Of a stretch of 62,937 nt of DNA, positions 52,072 through 60,894 are shown in pieces. This DNA comes from DAOPZJ01 sp964587625. Lineage in GTDB: Bacteria; Bacillota; Clostridia; Oscillospirales; JAKOTC01. The stretch's first letter is position 1. Each line of letters begins with the position of its first letter. Under the pieces are notes generated by a model, which ran no database searches, had not been told where the DNA came from, and saw only the letters and a program-made list of their open reading frames with translations. The stretch is taken from positions 1-62,937 of the forward strand of contig CAZPLU010000012.1 in the NCBI GenBank assembly GCA_964587625.1. Direction: 5' to 3'. The position numbers and the translations under genes were made by a program.

Positions 52072-53016
52072 TTATAATGCAACAATCCTCGGATGAACCT
52101 CCGACCACTCCAGCCCGGCCAGCCATAAGCCGCCGGTGCGGTCGAATTTGTGCATGATATCCTCTGGCGGCCTCGAACAGGAAGAAACCACCCATTTGTC
52201 TTCCGCGTTAAAAATCTCGCTCGCGTGGCACGGGCCTAAATAAAACGCGCCCGACAGCGAAAAATCCGCCGGCGTGCCCGAAATGCAGTAATAAGTCCCG
52301 TCCCCGTGGCGGTAAAAAAGATAAAACAGCCCGTCCTTTTCGATCAGGCAGGGGGATTCGGTTTTCATCACCAGCGCCTCGTAAAAAGAGTGTTTCCGCG
52401 ACAAAACCGGCCCGAGGTGCGTCCAATCCCTCAAATCCTCCGAGGTTGAAAGCGCAATGCACGAAGCATCTTTCGGTGTTTTCAAGTCAGCCACCCAATA
52501 CATATAATACAACCCGTCAGCCGGATTATAAATGACATGGGGATCGCGGCACGAGCAAGGGACGTCCTCTTTCCAATAACACCAATCAAACTCCGGATAA
52601 AATAACGGCTCGCGGTCGCGCTCCCAGCGTTCCAAATCGCCCGAGACGGCGTGGCACATATACTGCGCGCCGTCCATATTGTGCGAAGCGTAGAACATAT
52701 GCCACAATCCTTGATGCCTGATCACATACGGCGCAAAGATGCCGCGCTCTTCGTGCGAAAGCGTCCCGTCGCTCTCGAGCGCGTTCCCGGCATGCCGCCA
52801 GGTCAGCAAATCCTTGCTCTCGGCGTGCCCGATGATCCGTTCGTTGCCGAGGTCATAACAGCCCTTGCCGACCTCGCCGTCGATATAAAAACAATGCCAC
52901 CGCTCCCCGTCCGAGACAAAGCAGTGGTCGTTGATATAACGCCCCGGCGTCTGATATACGGACCGAAAGCGTTTCGCCGTTTTTTCGATCAGTTCCCGGT
53001 CATGCGGAAAATTCAT
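52072..53016 (-). CDS. GH43/GH32-like five-bladed propeller glycosidase
   Basis: The 314-residue protein looks like a beta-propeller glycoside hydrolase: YINDHCFVSDGERWHCFYID near the N-terminus (possible catalytic Asp), GIFAPYVIRHQGLWHMFYAS, CRDPHVIYNPADGLYYMYWV (second acidic residue) and KTESPCLIEKDGLFYLFYRH (possible general acid Glu). These resemble GH43/GH32 and GH117-type enzymes. There is no signal peptide, so it is probably cytoplasmic. The substrate is unknown. It is monocistronic. Confidence 0.72.
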   Translation of the reverse strand: MNFPHDRELIEKTAKRFRSVYQTPGRYINDHCFVSDGERWHCFYIDGEVGKGCYDLGNERIIGHAESKDLLTWRHAGNALESDGTLSHEERGIFAPYVIRHQGLWHMFYASHNMDGAQYMCHAVSGDLERWERDREPLFYPEFDWCYWKEDVPCSCRDPHVIYNPADGLYYMYWVADLKTPKDASCIALSTSEDLRDWTHLGPVLSRKHSFYEALVMKTESPCLIEKDGLFYLFYRHGDGTYYCISGTPADFSLSGAFYLGPCHASEIFNAEDKWVVSSCSRPPEDIMHKFDRTGGLWLAGLEWSEVHPRIVAL

Positions 53017-53076
53017 AGGATTAACCTCACCTTTTTATGCCTTTGGCAGCTTTATGCCATGACTATATCACATGAT

Positions 53077-53253
53077 TTAACCTATTTCAAGCGCAGCCGG
53101 TTTGTATAGTGAAGCCACAATGATATTCATATCGCTCGGCTGAATCCGCACGCCGCGCACGGTTTCGCTGATGCTGCCGATCACATACCATTCGATTCCG
53201 TTTTCTTTGAATTGCTCGGCAAGAAGCCGCAGGTTGAAATCCCCGTCAAACAT
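53077..53253 (-). pseudogene. Remnant of a nucleotidyltransferase-like domain
   Basis: A 58-residue minus-strand frame from ATG 53253 to TAA 53077 reads LLAEQFKENGIEWYVIGSIS, then ETVRGVRIQPSDMNIIVASL. This resembles the start of the Pol-beta-type nucleotidyltransferase fold (helix, G-S, then D-x-D). The second Asp is Asn and the rest of the domain is missing. I see no continuation on either side. The remaining part of the 414-bp spacer 53017-53430 holds nothing recognisable. Confidence 0.45.
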
Positions 53254-53431
53254 CGCCGGCCCCGGCCGGGCAAAATTCCGTTGGATATTTTTTTATCTCC
53301 GCATGAAATAAAAACACCCCACGAGGTGAGGTGTGCATGATGCGGCCAAAAACCGAGCGATGGCCGCGGGGAACCGGCGTACCGTCTGATGACGCCCGTT
53401 CGTTTCATGGCTGCGGGCGCTGCCCGCTGGA

Positions 53432-53503
<72 letters not shown>

Positions 53504-53506
53504 GTC

Positions 53507-53583
53507 TGGCGACTCGGAAGGGGGTCGAACCCTCGACCTCTAGCGTGACAGGCTAGCGTTCTAACCAACTGAACTACCGAGCC
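53507..53583 (-). tRNA. tRNA-Asp (GTC)
   Basis: A 77-base cloverleaf including an encoded CCA: acceptor GGCTCGG/CCGAGTC with one G-T pair, anticodon stem CTAGC/GCTAG with loop CTGTCAC (anticodon GTC), and T-arm GAGGGTTCGACCCCC. GUN anticodons are queuosine substrates, and queG lies about 400 bp away. Confidence 0.95.
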
Positions 53584-53638
53584 ACATGGGGGCGCGACAT
53601 TAAAATCGGCATAACCGCCGGCGGGCGGCGAAAGCCGT

Positions 53639-53714
53639 TGGCAGGGGCAGAAGGAATCGAACCCTCGGCACGCGGTTTTGGAGACCGCTGCTCTACCTGC
53701 TGAGCTATGCCCCT
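53639..53714 (-). tRNA. tRNA-Trp (CCA)
   Basis: A 76-base cloverleaf with encoded CCA: acceptor AGGGGCA/TGCCCCT, anticodon stem GCGGT/ACCGC with loop CTCCAAA (anticodon CCA), and T-arm GAGGGTTCGATTCCTTC. The three tRNAs form one cluster. Confidence 0.95.
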
Positions 53715-53889
53715 ATGCCGATTGTGATTTTACAAAAACAAACGCTTTCAAAGCGCCCCGTCATTATACACAATTCGCAAACCGATGTCAACATCCCGAT
53801 GTGCATTTTTTCGCAATTGCCAAAAAAGCGCTGCCGCTGTATAATGCTGATGAACCGCATTGTCGCGGAGCCGAAGGGTCTTACCGCCG

Positions 53890-53960
53890 GGTGATTGTCA
53901 CCCTGAACGGAACCCGAAACGTGTTTGCCGCATTCCGGGACAGCCGAAGGATCTGTTGTA
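53890..53960. repeat. Diverged member of the TCATCCTGAGCG repeat
   Basis: TTGTCACCCTGAACGGAACC (about 53895-53914) followed by GACAGCCGAAGGATCTGTTG (about 53939-53958) has the layout of the elements at 22.58 and 24.92 kb. The 282-bp spacer between tRNA-Trp and queG contains no gene. Confidence 0.55.
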
Positions 53961-53996
53961 AACAAGTTTCTCAATCACGCACGGGGAGGGCGCGGC

Positions 53997-54827
53997 ATGA
54001 CCGCTTCGACGAATGAAATTTTAATCAATTCCGGCATCGCCGATTTCGGCTTCTGCGCCGCCGAGCCCGCCGTTTTCCGCAGGCCGCCGAAAAAGGCGTT
54101 CGGCTTCATCCCCGCCTCGGTCATCGCGGCGGTGTTCCCCTACCAAACCCCCTCTTGCGGCGATGAAAACCTCTCCCTGTACGCCCGCGTCCCGGATTAT
54201 CACGCCGTCGTAAAAAACCGCTTGCAATCCGCCTGCGATGCGCTTTCGGCGGCCTTCCCCGAAAATCATTTTTTGCCCTATGTCGATTCGGGAGTCCTCT
54301 TCGAAGTCGCCGCCGCCCTGCGCTGCGGGCTCGGCGTCCTCGGCAAAAACCGCTTGCTGATCACCCCGAAATATGGCTCCTATGTCTTTATCGGCGTGAT
54401 TTTAACCGATATGGCGCTTGAATATTGCGACAAGCCCGTCGATTTTTGCCCTGATTGCGGACGCTGTGTCGCCGCCTGTCCGACCCAAACCCTTGCGGGC
54501 AAGGGCGATTGCCTGTCGCTTCTCACCCAAAAGAAAGGCGATCTGACCGAAGCGGAAGCCGAATCCATCCGAAAAAGCGGCTTCGCCTGGGGCTGCGATA
54601 TCTGCCAAAACGTCTGTCCCCTGAACGCGGAAGCGGCGTTCACCGACCTGCCCGAATTCCTCGGCGGCATAAAAGGGCGGATTTGCGCCAATGATCTGGA
54701 CGACATGACCGGGCGCGCCTACGGCTGGCGCGGCCGCGAAACGCTCGAGCGCAACTTGAAAATCCTCGGACAATATGATAAAATTTACCCACAAGAATAT
54801 CGGAACGATATTTTACCATCGGAGTGA
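53997..54827 (+). CDS. queG: Epoxyqueuosine reductase-like iron-sulfur protein
   Basis: QueG reduces epoxyqueuosine to queuosine in GUN-anticodon tRNAs, using cobalamin and two [4Fe-4S] clusters. The two ferredoxin-like motifs are CPDCGRCVAACPTQTLAGKG and WGCDICQNVCPLN, and CGLGVLGKNRLLITPKYGS is the conserved middle block. The ATG at 53997 follows GGGGAGGGC, giving 276 residues. That is shorter than the E. coli enzyme and lacks the C-terminal HEAT-like part, as in many Clostridia. Its stop codon overlaps the region just after the ribosome-binding site of the next gene. Confidence 0.88.
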   Translation: MTASTNEILINSGIADFGFCAAEPAVFRRPPKKAFGFIPASVIAAVFPYQTPSCGDENLSLYARVPDYHAVVKNRLQSACDALSAAFPENHFLPYVDSGVLFEVAAALRCGLGVLGKNRLLITPKYGSYVFIGVILTDMALEYCDKPVDFCPDCGRCVAACPTQTLAGKGDCLSLLTQKKGDLTEAEAESIRKSGFAWGCDICQNVCPLNAEAAFTDLPEFLGGIKGRICANDLDDMTGRAYGWRGRETLERNLKILGQYDKIYPQEYRNDILPSE

Positions 54828-54831
54828 TTTT

Positions 54832-55845
54832 TTGACCGACAGAGAAATCGAAAACTTTATACGGACAAGCACGAAAGGTCATTTTTGCCAGAGCGCGCAA
54901 TGGGCCGCCGTCAAGCATGATTGGACCCGCAAAACCGTCGCCGTCACCGACGGAACCGGAAACATCAAGGGCGCGATCTCCTTTTTACTGCGCAAGACCC
55001 CCATGCTGCCCTACCATCTGATGTACGCCCCGCGCGGCCCCGTGTGCGACCCCGGCGACGCCGAAACATTGAACGCGCTGATCGGAAAATCCAAGGAATT
55101 GGCCAAAAAGTGCCACGGTTACATCATTAAAATAGACCCCGACGTGCCCGTTCAAAACACCGGCTTTATTAAAATCCTCGAAGACGCGGGGTTTTCACGC
55201 GCCGCAAGCAAGAATTTCGAGGCCGTCCAGCCCAATTTCGTCTTCCGGCTCGCCATCGGGGGCAAGACCGAGGACGAAATTTTCGCCGGTTTCGCGGCCA
55301 AGACCCGCTACAACATACGCGTCGCCGAAAAAAACGGCGTCACGGTGCGTGTCGGCGGCCTTCCCGACCTTGAGGAATTTATCCGCATTATGAAGATCAC
55401 CGGCGAACGCGACGGCTTCGCCACCCGACCCAAGAGCTATTTCGAAGGGCTTTTGACCGCGATGGGTGAAAACGCCCGCCTGTATGTCGCCGAACTCGGC
55501 GGAAAGATGATCGCCGCCACCGTTCCCATCCAATACGGCGACAAAACCTGGTATCTCTACGGCGCGTCGGACAACGCCTACCGCAACGCCATGCCGAATT
55601 ATCTGCTCCAATGGGAGATGATCCGCTGGGCGATCCAAAGCGGCTGCGCGATCTTCGATTTTCGCGGCGTCTCGGGTGACCTCTCCCCCGAAAACCCGCT
55701 CTACGGCCTCTACCGCTTCAAAAAGGGCTTCGGCGGCGCACTCACGGAGTTTTGCGGCGAATTCAACCTCGTCGTCAATCCCGCCGTCGAAAAACTGGTC
55801 AACCGGGGAATTTCGCTGTTTAAAAAGTTACGCAAGTCTGTGTAA
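54832..55845 (+). CDS. FemAB-family peptidyltransferase
   Basis: FemAB/FemX proteins add amino acids from aminoacyl-tRNA to the side chain of peptidoglycan precursors. The 337-residue protein has two GNAT-like halves: FCQSAQWAAVKHDWTRKTVA and LMYAPRGPVCDPGD in the first, TRYNIRVAEKNGVTVRVGGL, WYLYGASDNAYRNAMPNYLL, then FDFRGVSGDL and GLYRFKKGFGG in the second. The TTG at 54832 follows GGAG by 7 bases and is preferred to the ATG at 54775, which lies inside queG. The alanine racemase downstream fits a wall-precursor theme. Confidence 0.88.
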   Translation: MTDREIENFIRTSTKGHFCQSAQWAAVKHDWTRKTVAVTDGTGNIKGAISFLLRKTPMLPYHLMYAPRGPVCDPGDAETLNALIGKSKELAKKCHGYIIKIDPDVPVQNTGFIKILEDAGFSRAASKNFEAVQPNFVFRLAIGGKTEDEIFAGFAAKTRYNIRVAEKNGVTVRVGGLPDLEEFIRIMKITGERDGFATRPKSYFEGLLTAMGENARLYVAELGGKMIAATVPIQYGDKTWYLYGASDNAYRNAMPNYLLQWEMIRWAIQSGCAIFDFRGVSGDLSPENPLYGLYRFKKGFGGALTEFCGEFNLVVNPAVEKLVNRGISLFKKLRKSV

Positions 55846-56014
55846 AACGTAAAGTTAAAAATGTAAAGTGATATCTTCGTAAAATTTTTTACCCGCAACC
55901 GAGCTGTCACTGAGCGGAGTATGAGCGCCGTTCGCGGCGTTCAAACGGAGCCGATGAATCTCGTTTTCAAAAAGTTTCCGTCAGCCGCCGACCGTTGAAA
56001 CAGAAAGGAAAACT

Positions 56015-57091
56015 ATGGCGATTATCACTGCAAGCGCCGCCGCTCTTGCCCGTAATTATGAAAAACTGACCGCCCTCGCCGCCCCTGCCAAGGTTTTTCC
56101 TTTTATCAAGGCGGACGGTTACGGGCTCGGGCTCGAATTTGTCGTGCGCACATTGGCCGAATCCGGCGTAAATACTTTTTGCGCGGCCCGCTTCGAGGAC
56201 GCCTTTTCCATCCGACGGCTGCTGCCCGACGCCGAAATTTTGCTCTGCTCGGTGTATGATAAACCCGACACGGTCAAGGCAATCCTCGCCGAAAACATCA
56301 TCCCGACCGTCGGCGGCGCCGAGACCCTCAAACGCTGCGCCGCATTGCGCGAGGGGCATCTCACGATCAACATCGCCGTCGACACCGGCATGGGGCGCTT
56401 CGGCCTGCGTAAAAACGAGCTTCCCGGATTTGCCGAGCTGTATAATTCCATCAATAATATACATATCGTATCGACTTTTACCCATTTCGCCAACTGTTTC
56501 GGCGGCAAAAAGGGCAATCTGCCGACTTTAAAACAGATTTCTCAATTCAACGAAGCCGTCCAAGCCCTGAAAAACCTCGGCCTTGACCCCGGCATCCTGC
56601 ACGCGGCCAATTCGGCGGCGGCGCTGACATTGCCCGAGAGCCGCCTCGGCGCGGTGCGCTGCGGCTCGGCGCTGTTGGGGCGCAGCGTGGACTCCGCCAA
56701 AGCCGGCCTTGAAAAAGTCGGACGGCTTTTCGGCGAGGTGTTATGCCTGCGCGCGCTCAAAAAGGGCGATGCGGTCGGCTACGGCAGCGTCTTCAGGGCA
56801 AAAAGCGATATGATGATCGCCGTCGTCGACTGCGGCCACGCCGACGGCGCGTTTTTGGCACGCGAGCGCGACGGCTTCCGGCTCTCCGACCGGTTTTATA
56901 ACATCAGACGCGACCTGACCCAAAAACGCCTTTCCGGCACGTTCGACGGAAAAAAACTCCCCGTCGTCGGGCGCGTCGGCCTGACCAATCTGGCCGTCTC
57001 GGTCGAAAATTCCGGCCTAAAGGCCGGGGACCTCGTCGAGTTCGATTTCAACCCGGTTTTCTGCGGCGCGAAAGAGATCCGTTATGAATAA
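56015..57091 (+). CDS. Alanine racemase-family PLP enzyme, divergent
   Basis: The 358-residue protein has the fold-type III racemase layout. The PLP Lys is in FPFIKADGYGLG (normally VKANAYGHG). HFANCFGGKKGN, VRCGSALLGR and the catalytic Tyr region AVGYGSVFRAKSD follow. It differs from standard Alr: the GRVxMD motif is GRVGLTNLAV, and the normal C-terminal barrel end is cut short (GAKEIRYE). It may still make D-alanine or act on another amino acid. The end overlaps the following phosphoesterase gene by 8 bases. A standard Alr may exist elsewhere. Confidence 0.8.
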   Translation: MAIITASAAALARNYEKLTALAAPAKVFPFIKADGYGLGLEFVVRTLAESGVNTFCAARFEDAFSIRRLLPDAEILLCSVYDKPDTVKAILAENIIPTVGGAETLKRCAALREGHLTINIAVDTGMGRFGLRKNELPGFAELYNSINNIHIVSTFTHFANCFGGKKGNLPTLKQISQFNEAVQALKNLGLDPGILHAANSAAALTLPESRLGAVRCGSALLGRSVDSAKAGLEKVGRLFGEVLCLRALKKGDAVGYGSVFRAKSDMMIAVVDCGHADGAFLARERDGFRLSDRFYNIRRDLTQKRLSGTFDGKKLPVVGRVGLTNLAVSVENSGLKAGDLVEFDFNPVFCGAKEIRYE

Positions 57092-58172
57092 AATTTCCCA
57101 AGTGCATATCCCCGAGGGCAGCCGCGTTCTGGTCACCTCCGACGTCCACGGCTATCCCGACCTGCTGAAAACCCTGTTGGAAAAGGCCGGATACCGCCCG
57201 AACGAGGACTTTTTATTCATCCTCGGCGACACGCTCGAAAAAGGCCCCGACAATCTCGGCGCGATGGAATATGTCTATGCCCTGGCAAAAAACGACCGCG
57301 TTTACGTGACCTTCGGCAACGTCGATTGGTGGCTGCTGCGACTGTTCGAGGGCGACCTGCAAAAAGCGCTCGATTACACCGCTTTCCGCCCCGACAACAC
57401 GCTCACCCAGGCGGCCGAAAAACTCGGCGCGGCGCAGATCGACGAACCGTTCCGCAGACAATTCCTCGAAAAATACAGGGAGGAGATCGCTTTTTATAAA
57501 GCCCTGCCCTGCTGCATCGAGACCGAGAAGTATATTTTTTCCCACGCCGGCTTGCCCGAGAGCGGCACGCTCGACGGCTCGCCCGCAGGTGCTGACGCGG
57601 ATTTTGTCGCGAATTACAATTTTTATCTCTCGCGCAAAAACCGCACCGGAAAGACCGTGATCTGCGGCCACATCCCGACCTATTACCTCAATCCCGGCCC
57701 GAATTTCGCCCCCTTTTTCGACCGCGAAAACGACGTGATCCTCATCGACGGCGGCACGATCACCTACGCCCGCCAATTGAATATACTGATCATCACGGAT
57801 CATATCGACTGGATCAGCGCCGACGCGCTCCCCAAAGCCCGCGTGACCAAAGACGTCTCGGGCGATATGAGCGCCTGCGTCAAGATCACCGCCGACCGCC
57901 GCCGCAAAAAATTCGACAACACCGAGCTCGAGGTGCTTGAGGATGCGGGTGATTTTTTGCGGGTGCGGTGCGTCAACACCGGCGAGGAGGGGCTCGCCAA
58001 GTGCGAGATGCTCGACGGCGGCGCCTATTGGGGCGAGTTGTCCGCCTTCCTCCCGGCCAAAAAAGGCGAAATCGTCGGCGTCGCGCGGGACGGTATGAGC
58101 GGCTACGCCTATGTCAAAAACGCCGCCGGAGACATGGGCTTTTTGCCCAACGAGGTCATCGAAACGATATGA
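57084..58172 (+). CDS. Metallophosphoesterase with C-terminal SH3-like region
   Basis: The N-terminal 245 residues form a calcineurin-like phosphoesterase: VLVTSDVHGYPDLL (D-x-H), LFILGDTLEKGPDN (G-D), VTFGNVDWWLL (GN-x-D, the usual GNHE altered), IFSHAGLPES and VICGHIPTYYL. It resembles bis(5-nucleosyl)-tetraphosphatase/PrpE-type enzymes. The last 110 residues (LEVLEDAGDFLRVRCVNTGE, VARDGMSGYAYVKNAAGDMG, FLPNEVIETI) look like an SH3-type beta barrel. It overlaps alr by 8 bases and the decarboxylase by 4, so the three are translationally coupled. Confidence 0.82.
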   Translation: MNKISQVHIPEGSRVLVTSDVHGYPDLLKTLLEKAGYRPNEDFLFILGDTLEKGPDNLGAMEYVYALAKNDRVYVTFGNVDWWLLRLFEGDLQKALDYTAFRPDNTLTQAAEKLGAAQIDEPFRRQFLEKYREEIAFYKALPCCIETEKYIFSHAGLPESGTLDGSPAGADADFVANYNFYLSRKNRTGKTVICGHIPTYYLNPGPNFAPFFDRENDVILIDGGTITYARQLNILIITDHIDWISADALPKARVTKDVSGDMSACVKITADRRRKKFDNTELEVLEDAGDFLRVRCVNTGEEGLAKCEMLDGGAYWGELSAFLPAKKGEIVGVARDGMSGYAYVKNAAGDMGFLPNEVIETI

Positions 58173-59413
58173 AAAAACCGATTTATGACGCATTGCAAGA
58201 GTATATCGACGCGGATTTCGCGCGCTTCTGCATGCCCGGACACAAAGGGCAAAACGTATTTTGCCCTTCCGGGCAGGGCTTCGCTGATATCAAATATGAC
58301 CTGACCGAAACCGCCCGCACCGGCGATTTATACGAGGAGAGCGGCTTTTTCGCCGACTCGATGAAAGCGGCCGCGGCTGTTTACGGCGTACCCGCGCTGC
58401 TCTATTCGGCGGGCGGCAGCACGCTGGGCATACAGGCGCTCTGCGCCGCATACTTTAAAACCGGGGACAAGGTTCTGCTGCTGCGCGACAGCCATCGGGC
58501 GCTCGTCAACGCGCTCGTATTGCTCGGGCTCAACCCGATTTGGGCGACCGATGCGGGCGACGCGCTCTCCAAACTCCGCCGTGCCGACGGCGTTTTTTTG
58601 ACCTCCCCCGACTATTTCGGAAGCTGTTTGAATTATAAAAAGCTCGCCGCCGCCTGTCATAAAAAGCATATTCCGTTATTGGTCGATTCCGCCCACGGCG
58701 CGCACTTCCCCGCACTCGGACTGCCGACCGCGATCGCCTCAGGCGCGGACGCCAGCGTGGTCGGGCTGCACAAGACCCTGCCCGCGCTGACCGGGGCCGC
58801 CGCCGTCCTGCTCTCCGACGCGGGCATGACCGGCAAAGTGCGCGCGGGGATGCGCCTGTTCGGCAGCACCAGCCCGTCCTATCTCATCGCCCTCTCCGCC
58901 GAAAACGCCGTCGCCTCACTCGAGGCCGACCGCGACCGCTGGCAGGCACTTGCGACGCTGTGCAACACGTTTCGCGCCCAGTTTCCGGCCTTATTTTTAC
59001 CGAACGACGATCCCACCCGTCTGGTGCTGTGCTGTGAAAACGCCGCCGAAGCCCTTGATCGAGGCGAAATTTCCGCCGAATACGCCGACGAAAATTGCGC
59101 CGTTTTACTCTGTTCTCCTTATAACCGCGAGATCGATTTCGCGCGTTTAAATGCCGTCTGCCGCACCCTGCGCCCCAAAAAAACCGAAATTCCGCCGTCC
59201 GAACTCCCGAAAATAAAATTGCCCCCCCGCGAGGCCTTTTTTTCCTCTTCCCGCCCCGTTTCCGTCGAAGATGCGATCGGAAAAATTTCCGCCGAGAGCG
59301 TCTGCATCTGCCCGCCCTGCCGCACGATCTTATGCTGCGGCGAGCTGATCACGGTCAAAACGGTCAAATTTTTAAAAACCTATGGAAAAACAACGGTAGA
59401 TGTGCTAAAATAA
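58169..59413 (+). CDS. Orn/Lys/Arg decarboxylase family protein (YaaO-like)
   Basis: This fold-type I PLP enzyme of the arginine/lysine/ornithine decarboxylase group makes polyamine precursors. Features are RFCMPGHKGQ near the N-terminus, ALLYSAGGSTLGIQAL, LLVDSAHGAHFPALGLP and the PLP Lys in VVGLHKTLPALTGAA. SPSYLIALSAENA follows. Start ATG 58169 overlaps the previous stop; the upstream in-frame extension overlaps the phosphoesterase and is rejected. The 414-residue length matches the short Gram-positive form. In Firmicutes the gene commonly precedes tmk-yaaQ-yaaR-holB-yaaT; here tmk and yaaR are missing. Confidence 0.9.
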   Translation: MKKPIYDALQEYIDADFARFCMPGHKGQNVFCPSGQGFADIKYDLTETARTGDLYEESGFFADSMKAAAAVYGVPALLYSAGGSTLGIQALCAAYFKTGDKVLLLRDSHRALVNALVLLGLNPIWATDAGDALSKLRRADGVFLTSPDYFGSCLNYKKLAAACHKKHIPLLVDSAHGAHFPALGLPTAIASGADASVVGLHKTLPALTGAAAVLLSDAGMTGKVRAGMRLFGSTSPSYLIALSAENAVASLEADRDRWQALATLCNTFRAQFPALFLPNDDPTRLVLCCENAAEALDRGEISAEYADENCAVLLCSPYNREIDFARLNAVCRTLRPKKTEIPPSELPKIKLPPREAFFSSSRPVSVEDAIGKISAESVCICPPCRTILCCGELITVKTVKFLKTYGKTTVDVLK

Positions 59414-59518
59414 TCTCGTAACCTTCGCTGTGCGGTCGTTTTTTATAGCGAAACCGAAACCGCCGCCGCAGTTTTAGATAATCCGCATCGCGTTTCCATA
59501 TTATGAAAGGAGAAACCC

Positions 59519-59857
59519 ATGAAGCTGTTGCTCTGCATCGTTTCCAACGACGACAGCTCCGCCGTGCAGGCGGCGCTGACCTCCGAGGGCTATTTCACCA
59601 CCAAGCTGTCCTCGACCGGCGGCTTTTTAAAAGCCGGCAACACCACCTTTTTGATCGGCGCGGAAAATGCCGACGTCGATAAAATCGTCTCCGTCATCGG
59701 CAAATACAGCAAACGCCGCAAGACCGTTCTGCCCAGTTCCATGCCGACCACCGTCTATTCCGGTGCCCCGATGAACACCGGTTCGGCGCCGATCGAGGTC
59801 TCGATCGGGGGCGCCACGGTCTTTGTGCTCAACATCGAACGCTTCGAAAAAATGTAA
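59519..59857 (+). CDS. darA: Cyclic di-AMP receptor DarA/PstA (PII-like)
   Basis: This small trimeric PII-like protein binds c-di-AMP. The 112 residues match the family throughout: MKLLLCIVSNDDSSAVQAAL, FTTKLSSTGGFLKAGNTTFL and a short C-terminal strand ATVFVLNIERF. The B-loop region is short, as in DarA rather than classical PII. GAAAGGAG precedes the ATG. Its stop and the holB start overlap by one base (TAATG). Its partner proteins are not known in general. Confidence 0.93.
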   Translation: MKLLLCIVSNDDSSAVQAALTSEGYFTTKLSSTGGFLKAGNTTFLIGAENADVDKIVSVIGKYSKRRKTVLPSSMPTTVYSGAPMNTGSAPIEVSIGGATVFVLNIERFEKM

Positions 59858-60825
59858 TGCTATCCGAATATTTTGTCGGCAATAAACCGACCGTCACCCG
59901 ACTCGAACATCTCGTCGCATCGGGTAAAATGCCGCATGCGATTTTGCTCGCCGGCGAGAGCGGAACCGGAAAATCCGCGCTTGCGCGGCTCCTTGCCCGA
60001 GCCGCGGTCTGCAAAAATCAAACCAAGCCCTGCGGGGTCTGCACGGGTTGCCGCAAAGCGCAATCCGGATCCCACCCGGACATCCGCGTCATCAACGACA
60101 CCGAGCCCTTTAAAAAAAAGGAAGATATCCCGAAATTCCAATCCGATCTCTACCTGATCCCCAACGAATCCGAGACCAAGGTCTATATCTTTGAAAACGC
60201 CTGGGATGTCAGCGCCGAGGTCTCCAACGCCCTGTTAAAAGCGCTCGAAGAACCGCCCCTGCGCACCTTGTTCATTTTGACCTCGCCGTCGCGCGCCAAA
60301 CTGCTGCCAACCATACGCTCCCGCCTGACCGAGTTTTTACTCACTCCGGTCGACCCCGAGACGGCGGCCCCGGTGATCGCGAAAGCCGCGAACTGCGAGA
60401 TTGCAAAAGCCAAAGAGACCGCCGAGGCCTTCGGCGGCAATATCGGAAAGTCGGTCAAATTTCTCACCGACGCCGATTTCGCCGCCGACATTGCGTTTGT
60501 CAAATCGATTCTCGAGGCGGCCGTCTCTCCGCATTCCTATCAGCTGAATATTTTGTTGCAAACGCTGTGCAGCCGCAAACGCCCCGAGATCGCCGCGTTT
60601 TTGGATTTGTTGTTCGACCGCGCCTGCGCGGCACTCTCCGTCAAAACCGCCAGTCAAACGGTCAAAAAAACGGCCGCCGGCGTGCCGGAGGGATTTGAAC
60701 TCAAAGTCCCGACCGACCGCTTTGTCAAAATCTGCGACGCCCTCAGCGACAGCAAGACCTATCTTGCCGCCAACTGCCAGACGTCCGCCGTCATGCTGAT
60801 GCTGGCAGCCGATATGCGTTCGTAA
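59857..60825 (+). CDS. holB: DNA polymerase III subunit delta prime
   Basis: Delta prime is part of the clamp loader. The 322-residue protein has Walker A AGESGTGKSALARLLARAAV, a zinc-binding set CKNQTKPCGVCTGCRKAQSG, and the SRC-like arginine-finger region TSPSRAKLLPTIRSR. The Walker A motif looks intact, unlike in many delta-prime subunits. It starts on the last base of darA and precedes ricT, the classical Firmicute order. Confidence 0.94.
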   Translation: MLSEYFVGNKPTVTRLEHLVASGKMPHAILLAGESGTGKSALARLLARAAVCKNQTKPCGVCTGCRKAQSGSHPDIRVINDTEPFKKKEDIPKFQSDLYLIPNESETKVYIFENAWDVSAEVSNALLKALEEPPLRTLFILTSPSRAKLLPTIRSRLTEFLLTPVDPETAAPVIAKAANCEIAKAKETAEAFGGNIGKSVKFLTDADFAADIAFVKSILEAAVSPHSYQLNILLQTLCSRKRPEIAAFLDLLFDRACAALSVKTASQTVKKTAAGVPEGFELKVPTDRFVKICDALSDSKTYLAANCQTSAVMLMLAADMRS

Positions 60826-60894
60826 CGACATCGGGCGTTTCACCGAAAACCAAACGAAAAACCCCCGTCACACTGTGAAAGGATGAATTGATAT

